Assembly: GCA_026120185.1 (NCBI GenBank)
Contig: JANUWF010001110.1
Span: 2,794,501-2,858,500 of the forward strand
DNA length: 64,000 nt
DNA from: Voacanga thouarsii
Taxonomy: Eukaryota > Streptophyta > Magnoliopsida > Gentianales > Apocynaceae
Direction of reading: 5' to 3'
Below, in pieces: positions 45,480 to 56,861 of the stretch. The notes below the pieces were generated by a model. The model saw nothing but the letters and a program-made list of their open reading frames with translations. It made no database searches and was not told where the DNA came from. How positions within the stretch are numbered: position 1 is the first letter of the stretch; the number at the start of each line of letters is the position of its first letter. Position numbers and translations under genes: made by a program.

Positions 45480-47051
45480 TGGAAATATTATCAATAAATC
45501 GACAAATAACCAAGTTTTATTTAAAATGTTAAACACTCAAATCACATATTGGGTAAGTACATCCATAGCATAGTATAAGGAATAGTAAGTATTACATCCA
45601 CAAGAACTTAACAATTACTAATACTTTATTCTAATCTCATTATTTATTCCACAAAATAAAGAAATAAAATAAATAAACAACTCTAATAACTGCTATACTA
45701 GAGAGTATACCAAGTTCACACAAGAAAAGTCACCAAGGTCTTCAAGGGACAAGAATAAGGAGAGGCTATGTAAAGAAGAATATCTCCTAAATATATGTCA
45801 AGAAAAGAAAATACCCTTAAACCCATCAGTTCTCAATTCAAGCACCGGAGGGATTCAAATACAAATCTCACACTTTCTCGAATAATAAAATTCCTATTCT
45901 TCGGAAACCAATGAATATCCGTACTTCACCAATTTAATCTTGAAAGCAGTAAGAGCAATAAATTGGAAAGAAATCTCAGGGCCACAGTATCCCTATCTCT
46001 AGGAAATATCATAAACCCTTTGATTACCAAGTTTAATTCCCTAACCTCTCTCTCTCTCTCGAGTTAATTGAAGGAAAACAAACATTATATTAATAAATTG
46101 GGTGTTTAGCTCTTAACCCCATCTTTTGGATTCATTAGAGATAAACTAATCAATTGACATAATCAAACAATCCCCAACAATCAATCCAACGTAATAATGT
46201 CCAAGTAATCAAATACTCGAAATGGAAATTTAATAGATCTAAGAGAAAATCAATCCAAGAACACAAACTTAAGGTTTATCCCTTAAATACAATTAAAAGT
46301 ATAGAGATTCAAAATTGTCAAAACAGATTATAAGAAAGAGAAAAGAGCACTCATAGACAAGCAAATTTTCTTCTTCTTTCTTGAGATCTTTTTAAGCAAC
46401 TCCATTCTTTTTCTCATTTGATTCTTTTTTATCCCTCTTTTCTTAGTATTTCTTGAGCTCTCTTAGAGTTCTATGGTGTTTTGCACACCAATTAGTGTTA
46501 GAAGCCAAGTATTTATAGATGCCTATTGAAAAATCAAAAAAATGTTTGAATAGAAGTTCTTCTATAATATTGCACGGCACTTTGGACGATAGCTTAAACA
46601 ACGTCGTGCATGCTTTGATCCTCCAATTTTGCCTCGAAATGGCATCATGGATTAAGTATTGCTATGTACTGGAATGCTACACAGCAACGTGGATAACGAC
46701 CAGGACAACACCGTAAAGTTCTAGTTGTATTGTATTTTCTGCATCCTGATGATGCACGACGATGAACAAGATGAGGGGCACAACACTATTGACTCCCTGA
46801 ATATTAAGAAGTTCTGTAGATGCACTGTGGCATGTAATATGATGATCATAACACCGTGGCATTTTAATTTGGCTCTTTTTCAGTCTTTTTTCTTTGAATC
46901 CTTATCTAATCTTTAACTTTCCCATCCTACATAAAGCAAGGAGAAAATAGGGAATTAAGTAGCAATCTAAGATGTGTTCTTCCACAATTAGAAAATAAAT
47001 GATATATAAAATATGTATATAATAAACAATCATCACTCCCCTATACTTACA
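45480..47051 (-). repeat. LTR-like region upstream of T4 gag, probable 5' LTR
   Basis: On the minus strand a GC-richer block with caccg/cgtgc words (46860-46540) is followed by ATCTATAAATACTTGG (TATA near 46510), a leader with tgtctatgagtgct, and an AT-rich tail. This order fits U3-R-U5 of a minus-strand LTR placed just upstream of T4 gag. Neither a clean TG/CA pair nor a primer-binding site was found. Confidence 0.45.
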
Positions 47052-47056
47052 TTTTC

Positions 47057-48131
47057 TGATAAGAATCCATCTATGCATAAGGGCACAACTAAAGAAGGGG
47101 GATGGAAAGCTAAGATGTTTACCAAGCAACCGTGGCATTTAACAAAGTTCATGAGGCATCAAGAAGAACACCAAAATTACAAGCTAAAGGTAAAGATGAT
47201 TATCAAGAGATGGATGCCAAAGGGAAGGCCAAAAAGAGCACAAAGAATTCCCCAATTCATATGAAAGGCTAAAGGCATCCAATGCAACAAGGAAGAGATT
47301 AAGGAGAACAAGAACAGGGTGCAAAAACAAATACTGCATGGCCTAAATGCACAGGCATGCATGAAGCCGTACCTTTTGCAGAGAATTTCACTCCCAATAG
47401 TTAGGTTGCACGACCGCGCCACTGTGTAGGGCAAGATGTACAACCATGTGATCTGGCGAGGCATAACCAAGATAGGAGCTGATCGACTGTGGCACGATCA
47501 TGAACATGTGAAAACTTTGTTATGCTTATTTGAATGTTGTTTCGGATATTTTTATGTTTCCTATGATTTGTAATGTATTTTGAGGCAAAAAAACTTATTT
47601 TTAATCCTCTTTTCGACTAAGTATGTAACCTTAAAGTGGTTTTGGGTTGGGGCTCTATATATACCCTATTATAACACTCATTTAAAAAGATTATATATTT
47701 TTAATGAATTAAAATACTCCTTAATGGAGTTGTTTTTAGGTTTTCCCATGAATATCAAGACTAATTCATAGGATTCTAGTCCTTGCCTTTGAATGAGTCT
47801 CTAAACAACTATAAGGATAGATCAATCTATCTTATGCAAAAAGGGTCCTAGAAATTATTTCCTTTAGGGTTCTTAATTAGAAGTTAAATTGCTTGCCTAG
47901 ACCTCTTCTTCAAGTATTCTTAGTATCCTAGTTGAATCAAGGTACTTAGGTCAAGCTCTAGAGGACTTGATCCCTATTTCTAATATTCTAAGTTCTCTAC
48001 TTGGCTTAGAGTATTAGTGTTTAAATTGGGCGTTTCTATTCTAGTGATTTGGATTCACTCTTGGTTCTTGCAATTTTCCCCATTTTTAGCCACAAAAATC
48101 ACCTAAAAATCATCCCTCAAGTAAGCTCACA
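47057..48131 (+). repeat. T3 5' LTR
   Basis: It starts TGATAAGAATCCATC and ends AAGTAAGCTCACA, collinear with the 3' LTR. A block of GC-rich words with repeated cgcgcc, gcacgatc and catgtg motifs lies at 47330-47510. Differences between the two LTRs are frequent, so the insertion is old. Confidence 0.9.
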
Positions 48132-48136
48132 TTAGT

Positions 48137-48148
48137 TAGTATCAGAGC
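48137..48148 (+). promoter_or_regulatory. T3 primer-binding site, tRNA-Met type with one change
   Basis: TAGTATCAGAGC differs from the standard TGGTATCAGAGC by one G-to-A change and lies five bases after the 5' LTR. Confidence 0.8.
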
Positions 48149-48632
48149 AAAAGAGAGTTTGGATTCTTATCAAAGCTTGAAGACAACAAAGAAGGCTCCA
48201 AAAAGTGTCATTCCCATAACTTAAAATTGTGCTTCAAAAAGATCAAGTTTTCTTTGATTTTTCTTGTAATTTATATGTTAAACTTGTTCATTGTTTGTAG
48301 TATAATCATAAAAGTTGTTGAGCTCTTTTGAATTCATTGAATTTTAATTGATTGATATAACCTTCTTGAGGCTCATTGTTGTTGTTGACCAAATTTCTAT
48401 CTAACTCTAGTTGGTTATCCTGAGAGGGTTAGTGGACTTGTCAAAATTTTGGGACTAATTCTTAAGCAATTGGGGAGACTTTATGGGAAGAATTTTTTTT
48501 ATCACTTGAGTGCATTAAAAAAGGCAAGAAGGTGAGCCTATAACCATAAAAGCTAAAAGATCTAAACACGATTGTTGAGTGTATATACATGAGGGAGTGC
48601 TTGTGAGGAAATTCCTTCCTCTATCTAACAAA

Positions 48633-50990
48633 ATGTCCCAAGGCTCATCTAATATTCAAGCCTCCATTGAAACTCTTAATGTAAAGATGGATAGGATGAG
48701 GAGATATATAGTCGAACTACAAACTTACCAAGGCCAAACCTCAACCGTTGCATAAATAAGGGGTTATAGAAAGGAAGATAAACCTAGGATAAGAGAAGGG
48801 AACAATGTCACACCCCTATTGTAAGAAGAATAAATGGAGGATTGGGATGAACATTCTCTGGGGGGCTATCCATCATCTCCATTAAGGGAAAAAAGGCAAG
48901 AGTTGAGAGGGAAAAGTGGTAGAATGCATGGGAGATATAAGGGACAAAATATGAGAGGGCTTGAGAGGGAGTCTGGAAGAATGGAAGATTGGGATGAGGG
49001 AGTTCATGTGGAGGACAATGGAGGACAAAATTGGGAAAACAGGGTTAGAGTAAGAAGATGATGAGGAGGATAAAGAGTTGAGGCACATCAAAATGAAGTT
49101 ACCCTATTTCCAAGGAAAAAGTGACCCGGAAGCTTATTTTGAATGGGAAAAAAGAATGGAGATTTTATTTGAGTGCCATAAATATAGTGAGCGAACTAAA
49201 GTTAAATTAGCCATTTGAAGTTTCATTGAGTATGCTTGAATATGGTAGAACCAAATTTCATCTCAAAGAAAAAGAATGAGAGATGTACCGGTTACCACTT
49301 GGGAATTATTGAGGAACTTGGTGAGAGGGAGTACCCTTGTACTATTATAACGAGCTCTATCAAAAATTGCATACGCTTAGACAAGGAAATAAGAGTGTAA
49401 GAGATTTTCATAAGGAGTTGGAGGTGACATTTATGAGGGCTAATATTATTGAGGATGTAAGGGCTACCAAAGCAACATTTTTGAGTGGCTTGAATAGAGA
49501 GATAGCAAATGTGAGAAGATGAGAAGATGATGAGGAGGATATAGAGTTGAGGCATATCAAAATGAAGTTACTCTATTTCCAAGGAAAAAGTAACCAGGAA
49601 GCTTATTTTGAATGGAAAAAGGAGGATGGAGATTTTGTTTGAGTGCTATAAATATAGTGAACGAACTAAAGTTAAATTAGCCATTTGAAGTTTCCTTGAG
49701 TATGCTTGAGTATGGTGGAACCAAATTTCATCTCAAAGAAAGAGAATCGGAGATATACCGGTTACCACTTTGGAATTATTGAAGAACTTGGTGAGAGGGA
49801 GATTTGTACCCTTATACTATTATAATAAGCTCTATCAAAAATTGCATGTGCTTAGACAAGGAAATAAGAGTGTAAGAGATTTTCATAAGGAGTTGGAGGT
49901 GACATTTATGAGGGCTAATATTATTGAGGATGTGAGGGCTACCAAAGCAACGTTTTTGAGTGGCTTGAATAGAGAGATAGCAATTATGAGAAGATGAGAA
50001 GATGATGATGGGGATAAAGAGTTGAGTCATATCAAAATGAAGTTACTCTATTTCCGAGGAAAAAGTGATCCGAAAGCCTATTTTGAATGGAAAAGGAGGA
50101 TGGAGATTTTATTTGAGTACCATAAATATAGTGAGCAAATCAAAGTTAAATTAGCTAGTTGAAGTTTCCTTGAGTATACTTGAGTATGGTGGAACCAAAT
50201 TTCATCTCAAATAAAGAGAATAGGAGATGCACCAGTTACCACTTGGGAATTATTGAAGAACTTGGTAAGAAGGAGATTTGTACCCTTATACTATTATAAT
50301 GAGCTTTATCAAAAATTGCATGTGCTTAGACAAGAAAATAAGAGTGTAAGGGATTTTCATAAGGAGTTGGAGGTGACATTGATGAGGGCTAATATTATTG
50401 AGGATGTGAGGGCTACCAAAGTAACATTTTTTAGTGGCTTGAATAGAGAGATAGCAAATGTGGTTGAGTTGAATTCCTATGAGACATTAGAGAAAATGGT
50501 ACACATAGCCATAAAAATTGAGGGAAACTCAAAAGGAAGTCCCATCCCAAGGGAACCTTCTAGAGCAATCCAAATTTTAACCACCAACTTAAAGAGGGGA
50601 AGGAACCACCAAAACTACCAAGACCACCAAGAAAACCCTATAAACCTAAAGAAGATTGGGGAAAGGAGAAAACTAAAGAAGATTGGCCTAAAGAGAAAGG
50701 CAATGAAATTGAAAGACCTCAAAGAACTAGGGATATCAAGTACTTTAAATGCTTATGATATGGACACACCTCATATGAGTACCAAACAAAGAGAATGATG
50801 TTTACTAATGCCTATGGTGAGTTAATATCTGGAGAAGAGGATTGTGTGGAAGAGGAGCAAAATGGGGAGCACAATGGTGATGATGGCTCTAGTGATAGGG
50901 GAATTATGGTGACACTACTTTTCTACTTAACCAGTGTTGTGATTAAGGAGATGAGAACTTGTGATATGGGAGAAGATTGTGATAATGAAG
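48633..50990 (+). pseudogene. gag: T3 gag with internal triplication
   Basis: A start MSQGSSNIQASIETL at 48633 leads through an acidic/Arg-rich stretch to the Gag core. The core, HIKMKLPYFQGKSDPEAYFE, KYSERTKVKLAI, then LYQKLHVLRQGNKSVRDFHK and LSGLNREIA, occurs three times in tandem (49053-49513, 49514-49988, 49989-50462). The third copy continues into VELNSYETLEKMVHIAIKI. Near 50740 a zinc knuckle reads YFKCL, stop, YGHTSYEY, with Tyr at two Cys positions and a TGA inside. Units of 474-475 bases are not multiples of three, so each repeat shifts the frame. Confidence 0.88.
49053..50462 (+). repeat. Three tandem copies of a ~475-bp gag segment
   Basis: Copies at 49053-49513 (461 bp), 49514-49988 (475 bp) and 49989-50462 (474 bp). 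Each starts near agaagatgatgagg and ends at a tagcaaatgtg-type sequence (tagcaattatg in the second copy). Copies 2 and 3 carry an additional short agaagatg repeat at their start, which also marks the junctions. Confidence 0.92.
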
Positions 50991-50999
50991 TGAAGAAGA

Positions 51000-51756
51000 G
51001 CCTCTAAAGAAATAATATTTTCTATTCCCATTGCCTTATTAACCAAAAGCCTTGTGTTGCTATCATTGATGGAGGGAGTTTTATGAATGTATAAGTGCTA
51101 GTCTTGGGGAAGAATTGGGCTTATTTTTTATGAGATATCCTAACCCTTATAGATTGCATGGTTCCATGATAGTGGAAAGTTGAGTGTGAACAAACATGTG
51201 CTTTTGACCATTAAAATGGGGAAGTATGAAGATGAGATTATTTATGATTTGGTCCCTATACAAGCTAGCCATTTAATATTAGGAAGGCCATGAAAATTTA
51301 ATAGGAGGGTGCTACATGATGGAAGGAGAAACTTTTATTCGATTATCAAGGGAAGCATGTTATATACTCTTCTACCCTTACTGTCAAGTGAGGTGAGAGA
51401 AGTGCAAAAAAGTATGAGGGACAATGAGAAAAAGAAGGGTGTTGGAGAGTGTTTACAAAAGAAGGAGAGTAAGGGGAAAAATGAAGATGGAAAAGAGAGA
51501 GAGTTAAGTGAGTCTCCAAAATAAGAGAGTGTAGAATATAAGATTAAAAAAAAGGAAGAAGATGTAGGTAAGATGAGAATGACTCTATGGTGCTTCAAAC
51601 ATGAAAGCAATGAGAGAGGTGCAACAAAAAAGAAAAGTGAAGATGAGAGAAAAAATGGGTTATATATGGGAGAACATAAACTTGCATATTCATCTTCACA
51701 ACATAATTCTGGCTTGCGATCTTATGTAAGTGCTCATTCGAAGACAAATGTATGCC
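51000..51756 (+). pseudogene. T3 protease and linker, end of preserved pol
   Basis: IFYSHCLINQKPCVAIIDGG followed by SFMNV (51020-51090) is the retropepsin core with the D-G-G triad of this group. The linker follows with RRVLHDGRRNFYSIIKG (51304-51356). A Lys/Glu-rich tail of low complexity (51400-51700) leads to the PPT. After the linker no RT-like peptide is found on either strand, so the rest of pol is deleted. Confidence 0.75.
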
Positions 51757-51769
51757 AAGAAGGGGAAAA
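51757..51769 (+). promoter_or_regulatory. T3 polypurine tract
   Basis: AAGAAGGGGAAAA ends exactly at the 3' LTR start. Confidence 0.8.
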
Positions 51770-52842
51770 TGATAGGAATTCATCTAAGCATAAGAGCATA
51801 ATTAAAGAAAGGGGATGGAGAGCTAAGATATTAATGAAGTAACCTTAGCATTCAACAAAGTTCATGAGATATCAAGAAAAACACCAAAATTACAAGCCAA
51901 GGGCAAAGATGATTATCAAGAGATGGACGCCATAGAAAAGGCCAAAAAGAGTATAAAGAGTTCCCCTAATTAATATGGAAGGCGAAGGACAACTAATGCA
52001 ACAAGGAGGAGATCAAGAAGAACAAGAAAAGAGCACATAAATAGAGGCTGCACAGCTTGAATGCATGGGTGTGCATGAAGCCGTGTGTTTTGCAAAGAAT
52101 TTTGCTCCTGGCAGTTAGGCTGCATGGCCAGGAGCTTGGCAGTGCACCAAGATAGGACCTGCTCCAATTTGGCACGGTCGTGCACAACATGTGCAGGGCC
52201 GTACAACCTCTCTAAAGACATTGTAATGCTTGTTTTAATGTTGTTTTAGATCCTTTTATGTTTCCTACGATTTGTAATGTATTTTGACCCGAACAAACTT
52301 ATTTTTAAACCTCTTTTTGACTAAGCATGTAACTTTAAACTAGTTTAGGGTTCGAGGCTCTATACCCCATTATAACGTTTATTAAAGAAGATTAGAGGCT
52401 TTTTATGAATTAAAAGACTCATTGAGAGAGTTATTCTAGGGTTTTCCCATGAATGTCAAGACTAATTCATAGGATTTTAGTCTTTGCCTTTGAATGAATC
52501 TCTAAACAACTATAAGGATAGACCAATCTAGCTTATCCAAAAAGGGTCCTAGGAATTGTTTCCTTTAGGGTTCTTGAGTAGAAGTTAAATTGGTTGTCTA
52601 GACCTCTTTTTCAAATATTCTTGGTATCCTAGTTGAATTAATGGACTTAGGTCGAGTTTTAAAGGACTTGATTCCTATTTCTTGTGTTCTAGGTTCTCTA
52701 GTTGGCCTAAGGCATTAGTATTTGAAATGGGTGATGCTATTCTACACAAAAATCACTGTTTGGATCACTCTTGGTTATTGCAATTTTTCCCTTTTTTTAG
52801 CCATGAAAGTCATTTCAAATTCATCCTTCAAGCAAGCTCACA
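51770..52842 (+). repeat. T3 3' LTR
   Basis: It starts TGATAGGAATTCATC and ends AAGCAAGCTCACA, collinear with 47057-48131. The GC-rich block with gcatgg, gcacggtcgtgc and gggccg words is at 52050-52210. Confidence 0.9.
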
Positions 52843-53485
52843 TCACTCTTGCTTGTCCTCAAGCAAAATTTCAAAATTAAAAGCACTCCAAGCAAAAAGT
52901 GTTCTGCAAGAGTAGATTCTTGGCAGTAATAACTATCTTGAGAAAGATATTTTTTTTTCACTTAAGATGAGAATTTAGTTCAAAGTCACTCAAACAGACT
53001 AAACTTGTATAAACCCATGTATTTGAATAGATAAAACTAAATCCATCGAAATTGAATTAAACAAGTCTATATCTATTCAAAAAGTTTCACCTCATCTCGT
53101 AGTTTAGGAATATAACTCGAGTGATTCATATAAGTAAGGATTGGTGAGTAAATTTAAGTTCTTAAACTTGTAAAACTACTGTGACCCAAGTAGCAAACAG
53201 AAGATTGGTCTCTATGCTCAATTTTTTTGTGGGGTAATGCAATCACCTTGTAGAGATAGAATAAAGATATTTTATCTTTTATATTACTCTTATTAGGATA
53301 AAGTAATGCAAAGGGCTACTAAAGATAAAATGAATAATTTTCAAGTTTTGCATTACTATACTCTAATCACTTTTTTCTTACCCCAATCCATATTTACTTA
53401 AACCCAGAGTTAGAATTAATTAAAAGATTGCAGAATATAAAAAGACTAAAATTCCCTTACTTATACTTCATCACAAGTTTCTCAT
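52843..53485. other. Unassigned AT-rich DNA
   Basis: I see no gene, LTR copy or clear repeat in this stretch between T3 and the copia LTR fragment. Confidence 0.4.
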
Positions 53486-53629
53486 TGTTAGTGTTATGCT
53501 CTAGAGGCAATCACTTATACGTTGTATATGACATATTTTATTTTAATAACATGCATTATTAATCTTACAGTTTCTTTTGTTTACTTTTATGTAATATAAC
53601 TATTAGATAAAGTCCCTAATACAACACTG
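53486..53629 (+). repeat. Copia LTR fragment, plus orientation, interrupted by G1
   Basis: TGTTAGTGTTATGCTC is the start, in element orientation, of the same copia LTR family seen on the minus strand elsewhere (compare 41179 backwards). It is collinear for 144 bases up to AACACTG, where G1 begins. The rest of the LTR, if present, lies beyond the right edge of the window. Confidence 0.8.
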
Positions 53630-55962
53630 TGTAACACCCCACTACCTAGGCCCGACAGGGCCGGGGATGTCGCCCCGTCCAAAAGACAAGGGGTCTTTAT
53701 AATTAGGTCACACAATCAAAATAATAGAATAAAAATAATACTTTAAACTTAAAACTTATTACAATCCAAGAATTCAAAGACAAATCCATAATAAAAATTA
53801 TCCACTCTCAACTCCCAAAGCATTACACAAAATAAATATAAAAAAAAAAATCTTTCAAGACAGGTAACAACTAGCTACTCATCCCCACAGCAGGATCGAC
53901 CTGAAATCATGGTAAAAAGGGTGATGAGATAAAAATCTCAGTAAGTCTGTGTGTGCTTTGAGTGTCCAGTGAATACAGTTCGTGAATGCAAAGTGTAAAA
54001 TCTTCGTAAGAGAAATACTGGCAAGCATTAAACAATAGTCAAAATCAAGAGTGGTGTTTTGGCTTTTCCAATCATAAATGTTCAATAAAATCAACCACTC
54101 AAAAGGGTGGTCATGGGTTACCACACGTTGGGCCCCATAACCAGTCAGAATGCCACATTTTGTGAGATTGACAAAAAGTAGGTGATTGGCCTACAGGGCA
54201 AGATACTCCCCCTTCTCTATACCCAAACAAAATCGGTTGTCCATTCTGGCAACACACAGTCCACTTGATAGAAAATTACTAGCTCAGACTGACACGACCT
54301 ACTGGACTGACATTCTATCCGGGAAGGACTTACCCCTCAGAGGTGGCCACCTACTAAGACACTTACCCTAACCCTTCAAAGACTAGTCCTAGCAGTCCAC
54401 CCTTATTGAATACTCAACGTAACTTATCCCACTTGGGAAAGATGAAATAAACATAGCTCCACTTTAAAATGGCAATTAAGGATTTCCAAAATCTTGTCAA
54501 AATCAGTTTTAGAAAGAGTTTTAGGGTTTGAGTAAATCTGTTCATTAATTTTCAAATAATTGATTTGACTGAAATGGAAAAAAGAACAATCCTCAATTGC
54601 CTTTACGGAAGTGAGTGTCTATGCACTCTACATTTGGCTTGCCATAATAAACATTTTGCATCAAACAGGTTTTATGCAGGAGCTTACTTGATCCTTAGCT
54701 TGAGATAAAATAAAGGTCTTCAACAGCTGACCTAACCCCACCTGGGGTAAATATAAACCATAATCAAACTTAAGCAAAAATCTACTTTCACAAATAAAAC
54801 TAGCTCAACTTACTACGACCATGATCCTAGTGTCCCAAGCTTTAAGGCCCAATAATAAATAAAAAGGGTTTATAAGCTAAGTCTAGTTTGATATTAAAGT
54901 GATTAGGGTTTTGGGAAATAGGTACTATTAAGTTGAAGGTTTAAATCTTGCTAAAAATAAATTAGAGTTTATTTGATGAAGAGTCCTAGGTGGTATTAGG
55001 TAAAATAATGATTTATTAATAATTAACTGTTAGAAAATAATTAATAACTAAAATTAATTGCAAGTAAATTTTAATAGGTTTTGATTAAAAGATAATAATT
55101 GAAGGATTATAAATTTTAATGGCATTTATAAATATAAGACTCACAAAATTAATATTTTACTTATTATGATTATTTATATAAAAATCTTTATTTGATTTTA
55201 TTATTATATATAATATCTATATATTTTATTTTTGTAATAAAAGCTATCATTTATTTGACTAAAATATCACTATTTTATGTAAAAGACCAAATCCGCATTT
55301 TCTAGGCTTTTCGAGATCTACTAGCAAAAATTATAATATTAATCATTTTATTGATGAAATAAAATTAGCTTATGGACAACTAGATCATGATCATATTTCC
55401 ATTGCTAACCACAATCATGAACATACACTCCACTTCAATTCATCAAGTCATCTAAATCATGATTAAAGGCATAGATCTAAATTTACCAAAATATGATCCA
55501 ACCTCTACTAGTATAAACATATTCATGGCTTTAACAATCATACATGAGTATAAATCATATTCACCAAATGTGACATAATCTCTAACATGCTTGATCACAT
55601 ATACCACTCACGACATGGAGACATGCATTAAACCCTAAAAACACTATACAATCAACCAAGACAATTAACTCATGCATCAATCCCATCTCCATCATATACA
55701 CACATTTATTCATGCTTCAATCTCAACTCATCACAACAATACATGCTCATATCCTAATCATAATCCATCTCCTTCCAATATCATCCTAGAGATATGAATC
55801 TAGAATTTAAAGAGCGGGTTGAAGAGGCTTGTTTGATGAGTACCTTGGAGAAGTTTCGAATAGATCTCAACTCCTAGGAGACTAGATCCGTCCAAGAGAG
55901 ATAAAGAAAACATGGCCATTGTTGAAGGAATCATTCGGTCAAGAGAGAGAGAGCATTCGGCC

Positions 55963-55966
<4 letters not shown>

Positions 55967-56008
<42 letters not shown>
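55967..56008. repeat. GA microsatellite in G1
   Basis: A GA run after a gagcattcggcc segment. G2 has a GA run at the matching place (61434-61466). Confidence 0.95.
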
Positions 56009-56012
<4 letters not shown>

Positions 56013-56861
56013 AGAAGAAGAGAGTCCATTAGTATGATTTTACACATATATATTCATTAGAGGTTGAAGATTAGTGAAGATGAAGTTGATTAAACAAGCT
56101 TACCTTGAAGGTGTTCTTGAGCCTTCACAAAAATACTAGTTTTCGATCTAAGAAAGAGAGTTGGATTTTGGAGTTGGATGTTAAAAGTGGTATGAATGGA
56201 TTCACGGAAGTGAGTAGGTGAAATTTGGAATTTTTTTGAAGAAGATTGAAGTGGTTTTGGTGGCCTTAGGCGAGAGAAAGTGAGTAGGTGTTCTTAGTGT
56301 TCTAGGTATTCTTGAAGATTGAAGAGAATGGAGAGGATTTGATTGAAGCTGGCCGAAATTCTGTGGGATTAGAGTGGTCGAATTGTTTGAGGGGTTTTGG
56401 CAATTGAATTTCTGGTTTGATAGGAAAAGGAAAGGCTGATTGTTTGAAATCCTAAAAGAATATTTTAGGAGATCAAATTTGGAAACAAAATATGGCAAGA
56501 AGATCTTTGATCAATGGAGAGCTTTTTGGAAGCTGTAATGGCTGACTGTTGGCTAGGGATTCTACTGGAATGAAAGCTGTTTGAAAAAACTTAATGGTGG
56601 CCGAAAAGAGGGAGTACAATGGTGAAGGAAGGGCTGGTTGTTTAAGGGATGTTTTATGGAAGTTTACTATACATATTTGCTGAAATTTTGGTCTTCAATC
56701 AATGGCTTGATTGGAGTAATTGTTGGAGATATTTTTGGGGCAGCCATGACTGGTTTTTCGAGCAAAAAGTTGGGAAAGATGATGGAGCAAAGTTCATGGC
56801 TGTTCAAGAGAAGTTTGTACAGAAAAATGAGGGAGTTTCGGTCAAGGCTAAAAAAGGAAAC

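Larger units (their letters stand above)
27070..47051 (-). mobile_element. T4: minus-strand Ty3/gypsy element, split by the copia composite
   Basis: Pol tail (27070-27781) and the rest (41180 to about 45410) are the same gene interrupted at a GAAGA/GTAGA duplication by 27782-41179. From right to left the order is LTR-like region, gag, protease, RT, RNase H, integrase, pol tail. Gag and protease-linker peptides resemble those of T3 (47057-52842), which lies next to it in the opposite orientation. The LTR at the left end was not recognised, and the right LTR limits are approximate. Confidence 0.75.
47057..52842 (+). mobile_element. T3: Ty3/gypsy element lacking RT, RNase H and integrase
   Basis: LTRs of 1075 and 1073 bp enclose only 3.6 kb. 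A PBS (48137-48148) follows the 5' LTR and a PPT (51757-51769) precedes the 3' LTR. The inside holds gag, with a three-fold tandem segment, and protease with its linker, then goes directly to the PPT. RT, RNase H and integrase are missing. Flanking 5-mers TTTTC and TCACT do not match, so no target duplication is visible. It resembles the non-autonomous class with LTRs plus a gag domain; an autonomous relative would have to supply pol. Confidence 0.88.

Noticed and set aside
48834..49061. Separate small charged protein gene (MEDWDEHSLGG...)
   Set aside because: It lies in the T3 gag leader between PBS and Gag core and is best read as a piece of gag.
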